From Olsenella uli (GTDB taxonomy: Bacteria; Actinomycetota; Coriobacteriia; Coriobacteriales; Atopobiaceae), in contig NZ_CAAKON010000032.1 in NCBI RefSeq assembly GCF_901212655.1, positions 1 through 64,000 on the forward strand: a stretch of 64,000 nucleotides of DNA, read 5' to 3'. The translations under genes and the position numbers were made by a program. The notes below the pieces were generated by a model that worked only from the letters and a program-made list of their open reading frames with translations, was not told the origin of the DNA and did not search any database. Positions 17,233 to 26,230 of this stretch are shown here, piece by piece (positions within the stretch are counted from its first letter, which is position 1; every line of letters starts with the position of its first letter).

Positions 17233-18306
17233 CTAGATGACGTAGGTGTAGCCGTTCGCGTCGCTTGGCAGCGAGCAGGAGTCGCGCACGACGAGGCGGC
17301 CGGAGAGCTCCACCCGCGTCGTGGTGGAGTGGCCGCCCGCCATGCGGTCTGCGAGCAGCCACAGGGCATAGCGCCCCATGTCGCGCTTGGGAAGCGCCAC
17401 CGTCGTCAACGCGGGCGCGGTGAATTGCGCCGACTCGATGTCGTCACAGCCGACGATGGACGGCGCGTAGTAGCGTCCGCCCAGCTCGGAGAGGCAGCGG
17501 AGCATGCCCACGGCGATGGCGTCCGTGGCGCAGTAGATGGCCGTGGGGGCGTTGTCGCGCTGCACGAGCCGCTTCATCACGGCATAGCCCGCCGCCTCCG
17601 TGTGCTCGCACGAGATCATGAGGTCCACCTCGGGCTCGAGGTGATGGTCCAGCAGCGTGCGCTGATAGCCGCGGCAGCGAGCTTCGCCCCGGCAGTCGCC
17701 CACATACCCGATGGTCGAGTGCCCCAGCCCGATGAGGTGCTCCACGGCCATGCGGGCGAGCTTCTCGCCGTCGCACAGCACCTCGTCGGCTCGCTCGCCC
17801 ACGGAGTTCCTGCCCACGCACACCACGTTGCCGCCATAGGCGCGCAGCAACCGGTCCAGCACGACGGGCGCGCACTTGCCCAGGATGAGCAGGCCGTCCG
17901 CACGTGAGGCGTCGGGCGCCAGCACGCGCTCGTACTCGAGCCCGGCGGCACGATTGCGGCGCGTCCCCATGAGCGAGGGCAGGCTCCAGACGTTGGCGAT
18001 GATGCAGCGCTGGCGCTGGGTCTCGGCCTCCACCACGCGAAGGAGCTCGGAAAAGAAGGGCTCGGCCTGCCGGCGCGTGGACCTCGTCATCAGCACGTCC
18101 ACGTAGCGCGGCGCCCGCTCGGCGGCAGCGGCACCGGTCTTGAGGCTTCGGGCCGCCTCGTTGGGAAGGTAGTTCATCTCGCGCGCGACCTGCCAGATGC
18201 GGTCGCGCACGCCGTCTGACGAGCAGCGGTGCGCGGGGTCGTTGAGCACGCGCGACACGGTGGACGGCGAGACGCCCGCCCGCTTGGCGATATCTCTGAT
18301 GGACAT
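17233..18306 (-). CDS. LacI-family transcriptional regulator
   Basis: A 357-residue regulator. It has an N-terminal LacI helix-turn-helix (MSIRDIAKRAGVSPSTVSRV, then LND) and the hinge region LPNEAARSLKTG. A periplasmic-binding-protein-like effector domain spans residues about 70-340, with YVGDCRGEARCRGYQ and GCDDIESAQF. It lies between the sulfate importer and the apr operon on the same strand, so it may control one of them. However, the palindrome at 17041 has a 9-base spacer, unlike compact LacI operators. Effector unknown; LacI proteins usually bind sugars or purines. Confidence 0.88.
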   Translation of the reverse strand: MSIRDIAKRAGVSPSTVSRVLNDPAHRCSSDGVRDRIWQVAREMNYLPNEAARSLKTGAAAAERAPRYVDVLMTRSTRRQAEPFFSELLRVVEAETQRQRCIIANVWSLPSLMGTRRNRAAGLEYERVLAPDASRADGLLILGKCAPVVLDRLLRAYGGNVVCVGRNSVGERADEVLCDGEKLARMAVEHLIGLGHSTIGYVGDCRGEARCRGYQRTLLDHHLEPEVDLMISCEHTEAAGYAVMKRLVQRDNAPTAIYCATDAIAVGMLRCLSELGGRYYAPSIVGCDDIESAQFTAPALTTVALPKRDMGRYALWLLADRMAGGHSTTTRVELSGRLVVRDSCSLPSDANGYTYVI

Positions 18307-18401
18307 GCTCGCCCTCCTCGCTCTCGCACCCCGCCACGTACCGGATCCCCGGCACGCCGCCCCAAGCCGCCCAAACCACGGGCGCCACCAAGGAACAGCC
18401 G

Positions 18402-19520
18402 CTAGATCACCACGGACGTCTCGCGCATGCTGCGGTTCTCCACCGGCACAACCAGGCCGTTGCCCTGCTCCGCAAACAGACGGTAGACGAAGACGCCAAC
18501 CTTGTCGCCCGGGGCAAGGGGCGCCAGCTCGGGGCTGCGGGTGGAATGCAGGCGCTGGCCCGCCACCTCCACCTCGACCTCGATGCTCCGGCCACGGAAG
18601 GAGACGTCGATCACCTCGCCCGGCACGGCCGAGGCGGCATAGGGGAATGTCTCGCCCGGCAGGTGAACGGCCACATGTTCGGAGCGCACGATGGCCCCGC
18701 ACGAGGGGTCGGGCACGTCGAAGGAGCCAAGCGCCGAGACGCTCTCCACGTGCGCGGAGTCACCGAAGAAGCCGGCGGAGAACTGCGTCTTGGGAGCAGC
18801 ATAGATTTGGGCCGGCGTGCCAACCTGCTCGATGCGCCCCGCATGGGTGAGCACGATGGAGTCCGAGACCTCGATGGCCTCCTCTTGGTCGTGTGTCACA
18901 AAGATCGAGGTGATGCCCAGCTGGCGGATGGTCTGCTTGAGCCAGCTGCGGAGCTCGCGGCGAATCTTGGCGTCGATGGCGGCAAACGGCTCGTCGAGCA
19001 GCAGCACCTTGGGGTTGGGGGCGAGGGCGCGCGCAAACGCCACGCGCTGCCGCTGGCCACCGGAGAGCTGGCCCGGGTAGCGGCCTCCCAGGTCGGCGAG
19101 GCCCGTGAGCTCAAGCAGCTCGTCCACACGCCCCCGCACCTGGGCCTTGGGCGCGCGCTTGACGCGCAGGCCAAACGCCACGTTGTCGCGCACGGTCATG
19201 TAACGGAACAGCGCGTAGCTCTGGAACACGAACCCGATGCCGCGCTCGGCCGCCGGCACGTCGTTAACCACGCGACCACCGATGGAGATGGCGCCGGAAT
19301 CCGGCCGCTCCAGACCGGCAATCATGCGCAGGATGGTGGTCTTGCCCGAGCCCGAGGGGCCCAGCAGCGCCGCCAGCGTGCCCTTCTCGACGCCAAAGCT
19401 CACGTCATGGGAGGCCTGGTAGGTGCCATAGGCCTTGTTGATGCCCCGCAGCTCAACATACGGGCGCTCGCCCGCCTCCTCGCCCTGGCTGGCCACGCGG
19501 CCGTCGGTAACGTCTGACAT
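18402..19520 (-). CDS. cysA: Sulfate/thiosulfate import ATPase
   Basis: A 372-residue ABC ATPase powering sulfate uptake. It shows Walker A GPSGSGKTT, signature LSGGQRQRVAFARAL, Walker B VLLLDEPFAAID and the H-loop VTHDQEEA. A C-terminal TOBE-like regulatory domain covers about residues 245-372. Blocks such as FVFQSYALFRYMTV and KRAP are typical of CysA. The gene is last in the order sbp-cysT-cysW-cysA, three bases after cysW, so the four form one importer operon. Confidence 0.92.
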   Translation of the reverse strand: MSDVTDGRVASQGEEAGERPYVELRGINKAYGTYQASHDVSFGVEKGTLAALLGPSGSGKTTILRMIAGLERPDSGAISIGGRVVNDVPAAERGIGFVFQSYALFRYMTVRDNVAFGLRVKRAPKAQVRGRVDELLELTGLADLGGRYPGQLSGGQRQRVAFARALAPNPKVLLLDEPFAAIDAKIRRELRSWLKQTIRQLGITSIFVTHDQEEAIEVSDSIVLTHAGRIEQVGTPAQIYAAPKTQFSAGFFGDSAHVESVSALGSFDVPDPSCGAIVRSEHVAVHLPGETFPYAASAVPGEVIDVSFRGRSIEVEVEVAGQRLHSTRSPELAPLAPGDKVGVFVYRLFAEQGNGLVVPVENRSMRETSVVI

Positions 19521-19523
19521 GGG

Positions 19524-20399
19524 CTACTCCTCCTCCATGCGCCTGGTGAGGACGCTCTTGGCAACAAGAATCACCAGCGCCAGCACCACGAGAATCGTGG
19601 AGACGGCAAAGGCGGGCACGTACTGGAACTCGTTGAACAGAATCTCGATGTGCAGGGGCAGCGTGTTGGTGAGGCCGCGCAGGTGGCCGGAGACAACGGA
19701 CACGGCGCCAAACTCGCCCATCGCGCGGGCGCAGCAGAGCACCACGCCGTAGGTGAGCGCCCAGCGCACGTGCGGCAGAGTCACACGGAAGAAGATCGTG
19801 CGGCCGGAGGCACCCATGAGGGCCGCGGCCTCCTCCTCGTCCGTGCCACGGGCCTCCAGCACGGGAATCACGGAACGTGAGACGAACGGGAAGGTCACGA
19901 ACACCGTGGCCAGGATGATGCCCGGCACGGCAAACATGATGTCGAGATGCAAGGCCGTGAGCAGCGGGTATATGGGGCTCTTGCGCCCAAACACCAGAAG
20001 CAGGGAGAGGCCCACGATGACGGGGCTCACCGCCATGGGCAGGTCGAGCAGGGCCGAGAGCACCTTCTTTCCGCGGAAGTTGAAGCGCGTGACCAGCCAT
20101 GCCGCGCACAGGCCCAAGGCCGTGTTGATGACCACGGCGAAGAGCGTGGCCACGAGTGTGAGGCCCAGGGCCCGCAGCGTGTACTTGTCCGCCACCGCCG
20201 CAAGCCATGCGCCCGCACCCTCGCGGAACGCCGTCACCAGCACCACCACAAGGGGCAGCACGAGCATGAGGGCCACGAAGGCCAGGGCCACAACGAGCAG
20301 CGCCACCTGAGCGGGACGCATGCGGTTGCGCTCGCGCACCGTCACCGAGCCGGTAGGGGCAACGGACCTGGAATAGCCTTGCTGCGCCATCTCACTCAC
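19524..20399 (-). CDS. cysW: Sulfate ABC transporter permease CysW
   Basis: A 291-residue inner-membrane permease with about six transmembrane segments. The ABC-binding EAA loop is recognisable as LEARGTDEEEAAALMGASG. It pairs with CysT to form the sulfate channel. The start at 20399 overlaps the cysT stop by four bases; an internal ATG at 20390 (MAQQGYSRS) is an alternative. Assignment to CysW rather than CysT rests on gene order and the blocks GPHVRWALTYGVVL-like and GEFGAVSVVSG. Confidence 0.88.
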   Translation of the reverse strand: MSEMAQQGYSRSVAPTGSVTVRERNRMRPAQVALLVVALAFVALMLVLPLVVVLVTAFREGAGAWLAAVADKYTLRALGLTLVATLFAVVINTALGLCAAWLVTRFNFRGKKVLSALLDLPMAVSPVIVGLSLLLVFGRKSPIYPLLTALHLDIMFAVPGIILATVFVTFPFVSRSVIPVLEARGTDEEEAAALMGASGRTIFFRVTLPHVRWALTYGVVLCCARAMGEFGAVSVVSGHLRGLTNTLPLHIEILFNEFQYVPAFAVSTILVVLALVILVAKSVLTRRMEEE

Positions 20400-21352
20400 T
20401 TCCCCCTCAGGATGCGGTTGCTGCGCGCCTGCACGAGGCCCATCGCAAAGAGCACGAGGAAGGCGGCCGCCAGCATCACGACGGCAACCGACGTTGCGGC
20501 CACGTAGTCATAGCTCTCGAGGTCACCCATGATCACGAGCGGGGCGATCTCGGTCTGGAACGGCAGGTTTCCGGCGATGAACACCACGCTGCCGTACTCA
20601 CCCAGGCAGCGAGAGAACGCCAGGCCAAAGCCCGTGAGCAGCGCCGGCAGCAGCTCGGGCAGAATGGCGAGCAGAAACGTCCGGGCCCGGCTGGCGCCCA
20701 TGACGTCGGCCGCCTCCTCAACGGAAGGGTCGAGCTTCTCGAGAACCGGCTGCACGGCGCGCACCACGAACGGGATGCCCACGAACACGAGCGCAACCGT
20801 GATGCCCACGCGCGTGTAGGCGAGGTGGATGCCATACGGGGCAAAGAGCGAGCCCACCCAGCCCTGGTCTGTCGTGAGGGAGGTGAGGGCGATGCCGGCC
20901 ACCGCCGTGGGCAGCGCCAGGGGCAGCTCCACCATGCCGTCCAGAATGGTGCGGCCCGGGAAGCGGTAACGCACGAGCACCCAGGCCAGGAGCGTGCCGA
21001 ACACGGCGTTTATGGCAGAGGCCACAAAGGCGGTGGAGAAGCTCACCCAGAAGGCCGAGAGCACGCGCGGGCGCGTTATCTCGGAGAGGAACTGGGCCGG
21101 GCCAGCCTTGGCCGCCGTGAGCACGATGCTCGCGAGCGGGATGAGCACGATGAGGCTGAGGGCCGTGAGCGTGATGCCACCCATGAGTCCGAAGCCCGGG
21201 ATGACGCGGACCGGCCCGGTGCGGCGCCGCGGGCGCGCAGGCGCAGCGCAGATTGCCGCCTTCGCGTCCGTCCCGGCCAGGTCCTCGCCCGCCGCGCCCG
21301 CGCCCGCGGCACTCGCACCCCTCACCCCATCGTTGCGCCGTTCGTCTGCCAT
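20396..21352 (-). CDS. cysT: Sulfate ABC transporter permease CysT
   Basis: A 318-residue permease with a cytoplasmic Ala/Arg-rich N-terminus and about six membrane segments. The block GFGLMGGITLTALSLIVLIP is CysT-typical. The EAA loop appears as VEEAADVMGASRARTF, and ARCLGEYGSVVFIAGN-type sequence near the end matches sulfate permeases. It lies directly after the binding protein (three bases) and overlaps cysW. Confidence 0.9.
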   Translation of the reverse strand: MADERRNDGVRGASAAGAGAAGEDLAGTDAKAAICAAPARPRRRTGPVRVIPGFGLMGGITLTALSLIVLIPLASIVLTAAKAGPAQFLSEITRPRVLSAFWVSFSTAFVASAINAVFGTLLAWVLVRYRFPGRTILDGMVELPLALPTAVAGIALTSLTTDQGWVGSLFAPYGIHLAYTRVGITVALVFVGIPFVVRAVQPVLEKLDPSVEEAADVMGASRARTFLLAILPELLPALLTGFGLAFSRCLGEYGSVVFIAGNLPFQTEIAPLVIMGDLESYDYVAATSVAVVMLAAAFLVLFAMGLVQARSNRILRGK

Positions 21353-21355
21353 GTC

Positions 21356-22381
21356 CTACCCTCCGTAAATCTCGTCGAAGGTGCCGCCCTCGTCAAAGTG
21401 GTCGCGCTTTGCCTGGGCCCAGCCGCCAAAGTCGTCGATGGTGGCAAGCTCGAGGCTCGGGAACGTGCCCGAAAACTCCGCGAGCACGTCCTCGTCCACG
21501 GGGCGATAGAAGTTCTCGCCGCAGAGCCGCTGCGCCTCCGTGGAATAGAGGTGCTCGAGGTAGGCCGTGGCCACCTCACGGGTACCGTGGGCGTCCACGG
21601 ACTCGTCCACCACCGAGACCGGCGGCTGGGCGAGGATGGACACCGGGGGCGTCACGATTTCGAAGCCGTCCGGGTTGTCGCGCACGGAGAGGTAAGCCTC
21701 GTTCTCCCAGGAGACCAGCACGTCACCCTGGCCGTTCTCCACGAAGGTCGTGGTGGAGGCGCGGGCCCCCGAATCCAGCACGAGCACGTTGCCGTAGAGC
21801 TTCCGCATGTAGTCCTTGACCTGACCCTCATTAGGGAACTGACGCTCCGCCCAGGCCCAGGCCGCCAGGTAGTTCCAGCGGGCTCCGCCGGAGGTCTTGG
21901 GGTTGGGCGCGATGACGCCCACGCCGTCCGCCGCAAGGTCTGCCCAGTCGCGAATGCCGAGCGGGTTGCCCCTGCGCACCACGAAGACGATCGTGGAGGT
22001 ATAGGGCGAGGACTCGTTGGGAAGGCGGCTCTGCCAGTCGCTTGCGATGAGTCCCTCGTTGGCGAGGGAGTCGATGTCTGGGGCGAGGGCGAGCGTCACC
22101 ACGTCCGCATTGAGTCCGTTTGCCACCTCGAGCGCCTGCTTGCCCGAACCTCCATGGGACTGGATGACCTCCACGCCCTGCTGGCCGTGGCCCTGCCCCC
22201 ACCATGCATTGAAGAGCCTGTTGTACGCCTCGTAAAACTCTCGCGTGGGGTCGTAAGACACGTTGATGAGGGTGCTGCCAGACCCTGCGGCCCCGCATGC
22301 AGACAGGCCGCCGGCGGCAAGCGTGGCAAACGCCCCCGCGGCAAGACCCAGAAATGCGCGACGCGACACGCTTCCCGTCAT
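21356..22381 (-). CDS. sbp: Sulfate-binding lipoprotein
   Basis: A 341-residue solute receptor that captures sulfate or thiosulfate for CysTWA. The N-terminus has a twin-arginine SRRAFLG and a lipobox LSAC, so it should be Tat-exported and lipid-anchored. Sulfate-binding family blocks are visible: LINVSYDPTREFYEAYN, QSHGGSGKQ, ADVVTLALAPDID and TSGGARWNYLAAWAWA. ATG 22381 is preferred to 22393 because it places the twin-arginine motif near the start. First gene of the importer operon. Confidence 0.93.
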   Translation of the reverse strand: MTGSVSRRAFLGLAAGAFATLAAGGLSACGAAGSGSTLINVSYDPTREFYEAYNRLFNAWWGQGHGQQGVEVIQSHGGSGKQALEVANGLNADVVTLALAPDIDSLANEGLIASDWQSRLPNESSPYTSTIVFVVRRGNPLGIRDWADLAADGVGVIAPNPKTSGGARWNYLAAWAWAERQFPNEGQVKDYMRKLYGNVLVLDSGARASTTTFVENGQGDVLVSWENEAYLSVRDNPDGFEIVTPPVSILAQPPVSVVDESVDAHGTREVATAYLEHLYSTEAQRLCGENFYRPVDEDVLAEFSGTFPSLELATIDDFGGWAQAKRDHFDEGGTFDEIYGG

Positions 22382-22885
22382 TTTCCCTCCCACCCCATGC
22401 AGAGCCAGACCGATGGCTGGCTCGTGCGCCGTGGTGACGCACCGCCCTTTGAAGTCCCAGCAAACTTGTGGGAGAAACTATAGGGTTGAGGGGCCTGCAG
22501 CACCCTCCAAGACCATGAAAACGTGTGCATCCTGTAACGAACATGGCACAGTTATCCCGTGTTTTTCATACGTGAACCGTTTGTCAGCTAACGACAACCT
22601 CTGTTTCATGCCTAATCCATGCAAACGTTGTCTCGCCATTATTGCAGGTATTCATAGCTAATTTTCTGCATTCTGATTACTCGTTGTCCAAAATTGTCGC
22701 GCACACGAGGCAAGCATTCCAAACGGGGCGCCTACCATCCCCTCCACCCACTTCTGCGCGCACGACAAACCGGGCAAACGGACCCGTAGGCGCCTCACGC
22801 GCAAACAAACAGGTGTTCGTTTTATGGTATGCTAGCTAAACGCTACAGGCCGAAGAACGGCCACGGGAGGCGCGGGGAGGCGGCC
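22382..22885. other. Long intergenic region between sbp and the TerB-domain gene
   Basis: This 504-bp divergent spacer must hold the promoters of the sulfate importer (minus) and of the TerB/BrxD-like pair (plus). It is more AT-rich than the flanking genes. I found no copy of the CCTA-N9-TAGG palindrome, no riboswitch fold I recognise and no convincing small gene. Confidence 0.5.
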
Positions 22886-24712
22886 ATGTCTGAGGATGTC
22901 CAGAGCATCATCGATCGCATCTTGGCCAGCCCCCGCGCACAGGCCAACCGCGCCTTTGCCGGGCGCACCTTCACGGACGAGCCAATCATCCGCCGCGGGT
23001 CCCAGATGGCCACCTACCTGCCAGAGCAGATTCGCGAGATGCGCAGGATAGCCACCTCCCCCGAGTCTCGCACCAAGCCGGAGGCCCTCGTGTTTCTGCG
23101 GCAGGCGCAGTTTATGGAAGACTATACGGACGACGTGGTCTACCACGGCACCTTTGAGCACTACTTCCCCACCTACCAGGCAATGAGCGACCGCCAGCTG
23201 CGCGGTTACTTCACGTGGCGCGCCGCCGTGCGCCGGGGCGACATATGGAGAACCTCGCTCTCCTTTGTCTTCGTGCATCTCTATGAGCTGCTGTGTGGCG
23301 TCGGCGCCACACCGGGTGCGGAGGGGTTTCGGGCCATCGAGCGCTTCTGGTGGGCATACCGCGAGTACGAGCCGCGTATCGACCGCTACGTACGCACATG
23401 GCTGCGCGACTACGCGGTGTGGCATAACCTGGATCGCGCACTCATCGAACCCTACGTGAACCTCGAGTTCGACCGCGCGCTCATAGCCATGCGCAACGGG
23501 CTCGCCGGCTGGAACGGAGGCGAGGCCAGGCCCCTCGCCACGCCGCTGAACCTCATCGCCCCGGATCCCTCGCCCACCCGCACCGCCTCGCCCCGCACGG
23601 GCAAGCGTGGCCGCAAGGCATCGAACGGGGCGGACAACCCCGTCGAGGAGGAGCTCTTTTCCTCGCTCGACGCCCTCTCGAGCTACCGCCCGCGCGTGAG
23701 CCGGCTCTACCAGACGCGGCCGGAGACCCTGCGGCACGTGTGCTGCGCAACCCTCGTGCGGCTCTCCCTCCACTACGACCGGCACCGCAAGGCCGGCCTG
23801 ATGGAGAGCCTCTTTGGAAGCCCGCTCGCCATGCCGCACGAGATGTTTGCCTCGGCCGTGTTCTGGCCCAACGAGCCACACCCGGATGCCGTCTACGAGC
23901 TGGACGAGGTCAACCGCTACACCTGCGCTCGCGGGCGCTGGTATTGGGAGGGCTACCACGGTAGCCATGATCGCAACGCCAAGTTGGGAGCCGTGCTGCG
24001 CGCCGTGGACCAGCGGCTTCGCGACGCCATCGGGTATCCCCACCCACTGGCGGAGAAGCAGGTTCCCAAGTACCTGGCCAAGATCATCGACGACGAGATC
24101 GCCGCCCGCCTCGCCTGGGAGCGCGAGCGCGAGGCCCTAACCATCCACGTGGACCTCTCGCAGCTGGCAGGCATTCGCGCCGCGGCAAGCACAACGCGTG
24201 AGGCCCTGCTCGTGGACGAGGAACGCGAGGATGAGGCGCCCGCGCCCCTGGCACAAGGCCAAGCCGCGGAGCCCGACGCCCGCACGGAGACCATGACCAA
24301 CGAGCCAGGGCCTACCTCCGCCCAGGCAGGGAGGCCTGGCGGAGCAGCCGTATCCGAGGACCTCGGCACGCTCGCCGCGCCGGCCATCTCACCCAGCAGC
24401 GCCGCTGCGCCAGGCGGGGCCGTGTCGGTAAGTGCCACAACAGCGCCAGCTATCGTGGCAAGTGCGTGCCCGCAGGCGGAGACGGGCTCTCCCATGAGTC
24501 TCACGGCACCGGAGCTCGCCCTCGTGGAGGCCCTGCTGGAAGGCACGCCCTACACCCCGCCCGCGGGCACGTCGCTGGACATGCTTGTGGACGGCATCAA
24601 CGAGAAGCTTTTCGAACTCCTGGGCGACACCGCCCTCGAGTTCGATTTGTCCGGAAAGCCGACTATCATCGAGGACTACCTGGAAGACGTGAGGGGAGCC
24701 ATCCATGGGTGA
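22886..24712 (+). CDS. TerB-domain protein (TerB_N/TerB_C type)
   Basis: A 608-residue cytoplasmic protein. Residues about 60-270 match the TerB N-terminal domain: YFPTYQAMSDRQLRGYFTWR, then LSFVFVHLYELL. A charged linker follows, then a low-complexity Ala/Pro-rich stretch (about 450-540), and a short C-terminal domain resembling TerB_C. The ATG at 22886 follows GGGGAGGCGG. The stop overlaps the start of the BrxD-like ATPase by eight bases, so the two act together. Such pairs, often with a helicase, occur in many genomes; involvement in DNA or phage stress is inferred, not shown. Confidence 0.75.
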   Translation: MSEDVQSIIDRILASPRAQANRAFAGRTFTDEPIIRRGSQMATYLPEQIREMRRIATSPESRTKPEALVFLRQAQFMEDYTDDVVYHGTFEHYFPTYQAMSDRQLRGYFTWRAAVRRGDIWRTSLSFVFVHLYELLCGVGATPGAEGFRAIERFWWAYREYEPRIDRYVRTWLRDYAVWHNLDRALIEPYVNLEFDRALIAMRNGLAGWNGGEARPLATPLNLIAPDPSPTRTASPRTGKRGRKASNGADNPVEEELFSSLDALSSYRPRVSRLYQTRPETLRHVCCATLVRLSLHYDRHRKAGLMESLFGSPLAMPHEMFASAVFWPNEPHPDAVYELDEVNRYTCARGRWYWEGYHGSHDRNAKLGAVLRAVDQRLRDAIGYPHPLAEKQVPKYLAKIIDDEIAARLAWEREREALTIHVDLSQLAGIRAAASTTREALLVDEEREDEAPAPLAQGQAAEPDARTETMTNEPGPTSAQAGRPGGAAVSEDLGTLAAPAISPSSAAAPGGAVSVSATTAPAIVASACPQAETGSPMSLTAPELALVEALLEGTPYTPPAGTSLDMLVDGINEKLFELLGDTALEFDLSGKPTIIEDYLEDVRGAIHG

Positions 24713-26105
24713 CAGCACCAGCCCGCGCGTGCCCAAGCGCATCGCCGCGGTCATCATCAACTCGCTCAAGGGCGGCGTCGTGCCGCGCATCGGCCTGCCC
24801 TACATCACGGTTGGCCGAGAGACGGAGATCGCCGCCCTCCTTCATGACCTGGACCTCATCGCCAACGGAGGCGCGAGCTTCCGCTTCCTCGTTGGCCGCT
24901 TCGGCGCCGGCAAGAGCTTCCTGCTCCAGACAATCCGTACGCATGCCATGGGCAAGGGCTTCGTGGTGGCAGACGCGGACCTCTCCCCCGAACGGCGCCT
25001 CCAGGGCCGCCACGGCGAGGGCCTCGCCACCTACCGCGAGCTCATCCGCAACCTCTCAACCAAGACGCGCCCAGAGGGCGGATCGCTCCAGCTCGTGCTT
25101 GATCGCTGGGTTGCCAGCATCCCCGCCGCGGCGCCCGGCGATGCAACGGCTTCGGCGCAAGAGGCGGAGGCCCTGAACGCCCAGTTTTCGGCGCTCGAGG
25201 AGATGGTGCACGGCTTCGACTTCGTGCGCGTGCTCAAGGCATACCGGGCCGCCAGCCTCATGGACTCAGACGAGGACGAGGAGCGCAAGAGCGCGGCGCT
25301 GCGCTGGCTGCGCGGCGAATTCCGCACCAAGACCGAGGCCAAGGCCGAGCTGGGCATCAACGTCATCATCACGGATGACGACTGGTACGACTACCTCAAG
25401 CTTCTCGCCCAGTTCCTCACCGGTGCCGGCTACGAGGGCCTGCTCGTGCTCATCGACGAGCTCGTGAACCTCTTCAAGATTCCCAACGCCATCACGCGCC
25501 AGTACAACTACGAGAAGATTCTCACCATGTACAACGACACCCTCCAGGGCAAGGCGCACCACCTAGGCATCGTCATGGGCGGCACGCCACAGTCCATCGA
25601 GGACCGTAGGCGCGGCGTGTACTCCTACGAGGCCCTACGCAGCCGCCTGGCAGAGGGCCGCTTCGCCCGCGAGGGACTCTCTGACATGCTGGCACCCGTC
25701 ATCAAGCTCAATCCCCTCACCTACGAGGAGCTGCTCGTCCTCATCGAGAAGCTGGCGCAGATTCACGCCGGCTACTTTGGCTACGAGCGCGCGCTCGACA
25801 CGAACGACCTCGTGAGGTTCCTCCAAATCGAGTACGGCCGCGTGGGCGCGGACACGCACCTCACGCCCCGCGAGGTCATCCGCGACTTTGTGGAGCTGCT
25901 CGACATCCTCTACCAGAACCCCGGCACCAGCATGGAGAGCGTCCTCGCAGGAGAGGGCGGCACAACCCCCACGACAGAGACGCCCGGAAGTCCCGTCGCG
26001 ACAGGAGGCCACGCCGCCGGCACCCCTTCCGCAGGACTACCTTCATCGTCTGGACCCGCGGGCACGCAACCGCCGCATCGAGACTTCGCAGAGTTTGAGA
26101 TCTAA
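24705..26105 (+). CDS. BrxD-like P-loop ATPase (DUF2791 family)
   Basis: A 466-residue ATPase related to BREX protein BrxD. Walker A lies in FLVGRFGAGKSFLLQ and Walker B in GLLVLIDELVNLFK. The block FVVADADLSPERRLQG and the YNYEKILTMYNDTLQG segment are family-typical. The C-terminal 50 residues are low complexity. It overlaps the TerB-domain gene and probably forms a complex with it. No BREX methylase (PglX), alkaline phosphatase (PglZ) or BrxC/HI helicase lies in the window, so this is not a standard BREX locus. Confidence 0.8.
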   Translation: MGDSTSPRVPKRIAAVIINSLKGGVVPRIGLPYITVGRETEIAALLHDLDLIANGGASFRFLVGRFGAGKSFLLQTIRTHAMGKGFVVADADLSPERRLQGRHGEGLATYRELIRNLSTKTRPEGGSLQLVLDRWVASIPAAAPGDATASAQEAEALNAQFSALEEMVHGFDFVRVLKAYRAASLMDSDEDEERKSAALRWLRGEFRTKTEAKAELGINVIITDDDWYDYLKLLAQFLTGAGYEGLLVLIDELVNLFKIPNAITRQYNYEKILTMYNDTLQGKAHHLGIVMGGTPQSIEDRRRGVYSYEALRSRLAEGRFAREGLSDMLAPVIKLNPLTYEELLVLIEKLAQIHAGYFGYERALDTNDLVRFLQIEYGRVGADTHLTPREVIRDFVELLDILYQNPGTSMESVLAGEGGTTPTTETPGSPVATGGHAAGTPSAGLPSSSGPAGTQPPHRDFAEFEI

Positions 26106-26230
26106 CGAGGCCGCACGGCGGAGCAGGTTGGCCCGAAGATCGGACGCTGCGCACGCCCGGCGCGCAGGCGGAGGCCCGAGGGCCGGGGCCTGCCGCTCGC
26201 GAGGGCCCCGAGGCCGCTAGACTGAATCCC

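Noticed and set aside
17233..18306. LacI-type protein as the regulator that binds the 8331/17041 palindromes
   Set aside because: LacI operators are compact palindromes with a central CG; a 9-base spacer does not fit, so I did not assign it.
22886..26105. Full BREX system
   Set aside because: Only a BrxD-like ATPase is present; no PglX, PglZ, BrxC or BrxL-like genes in the window.
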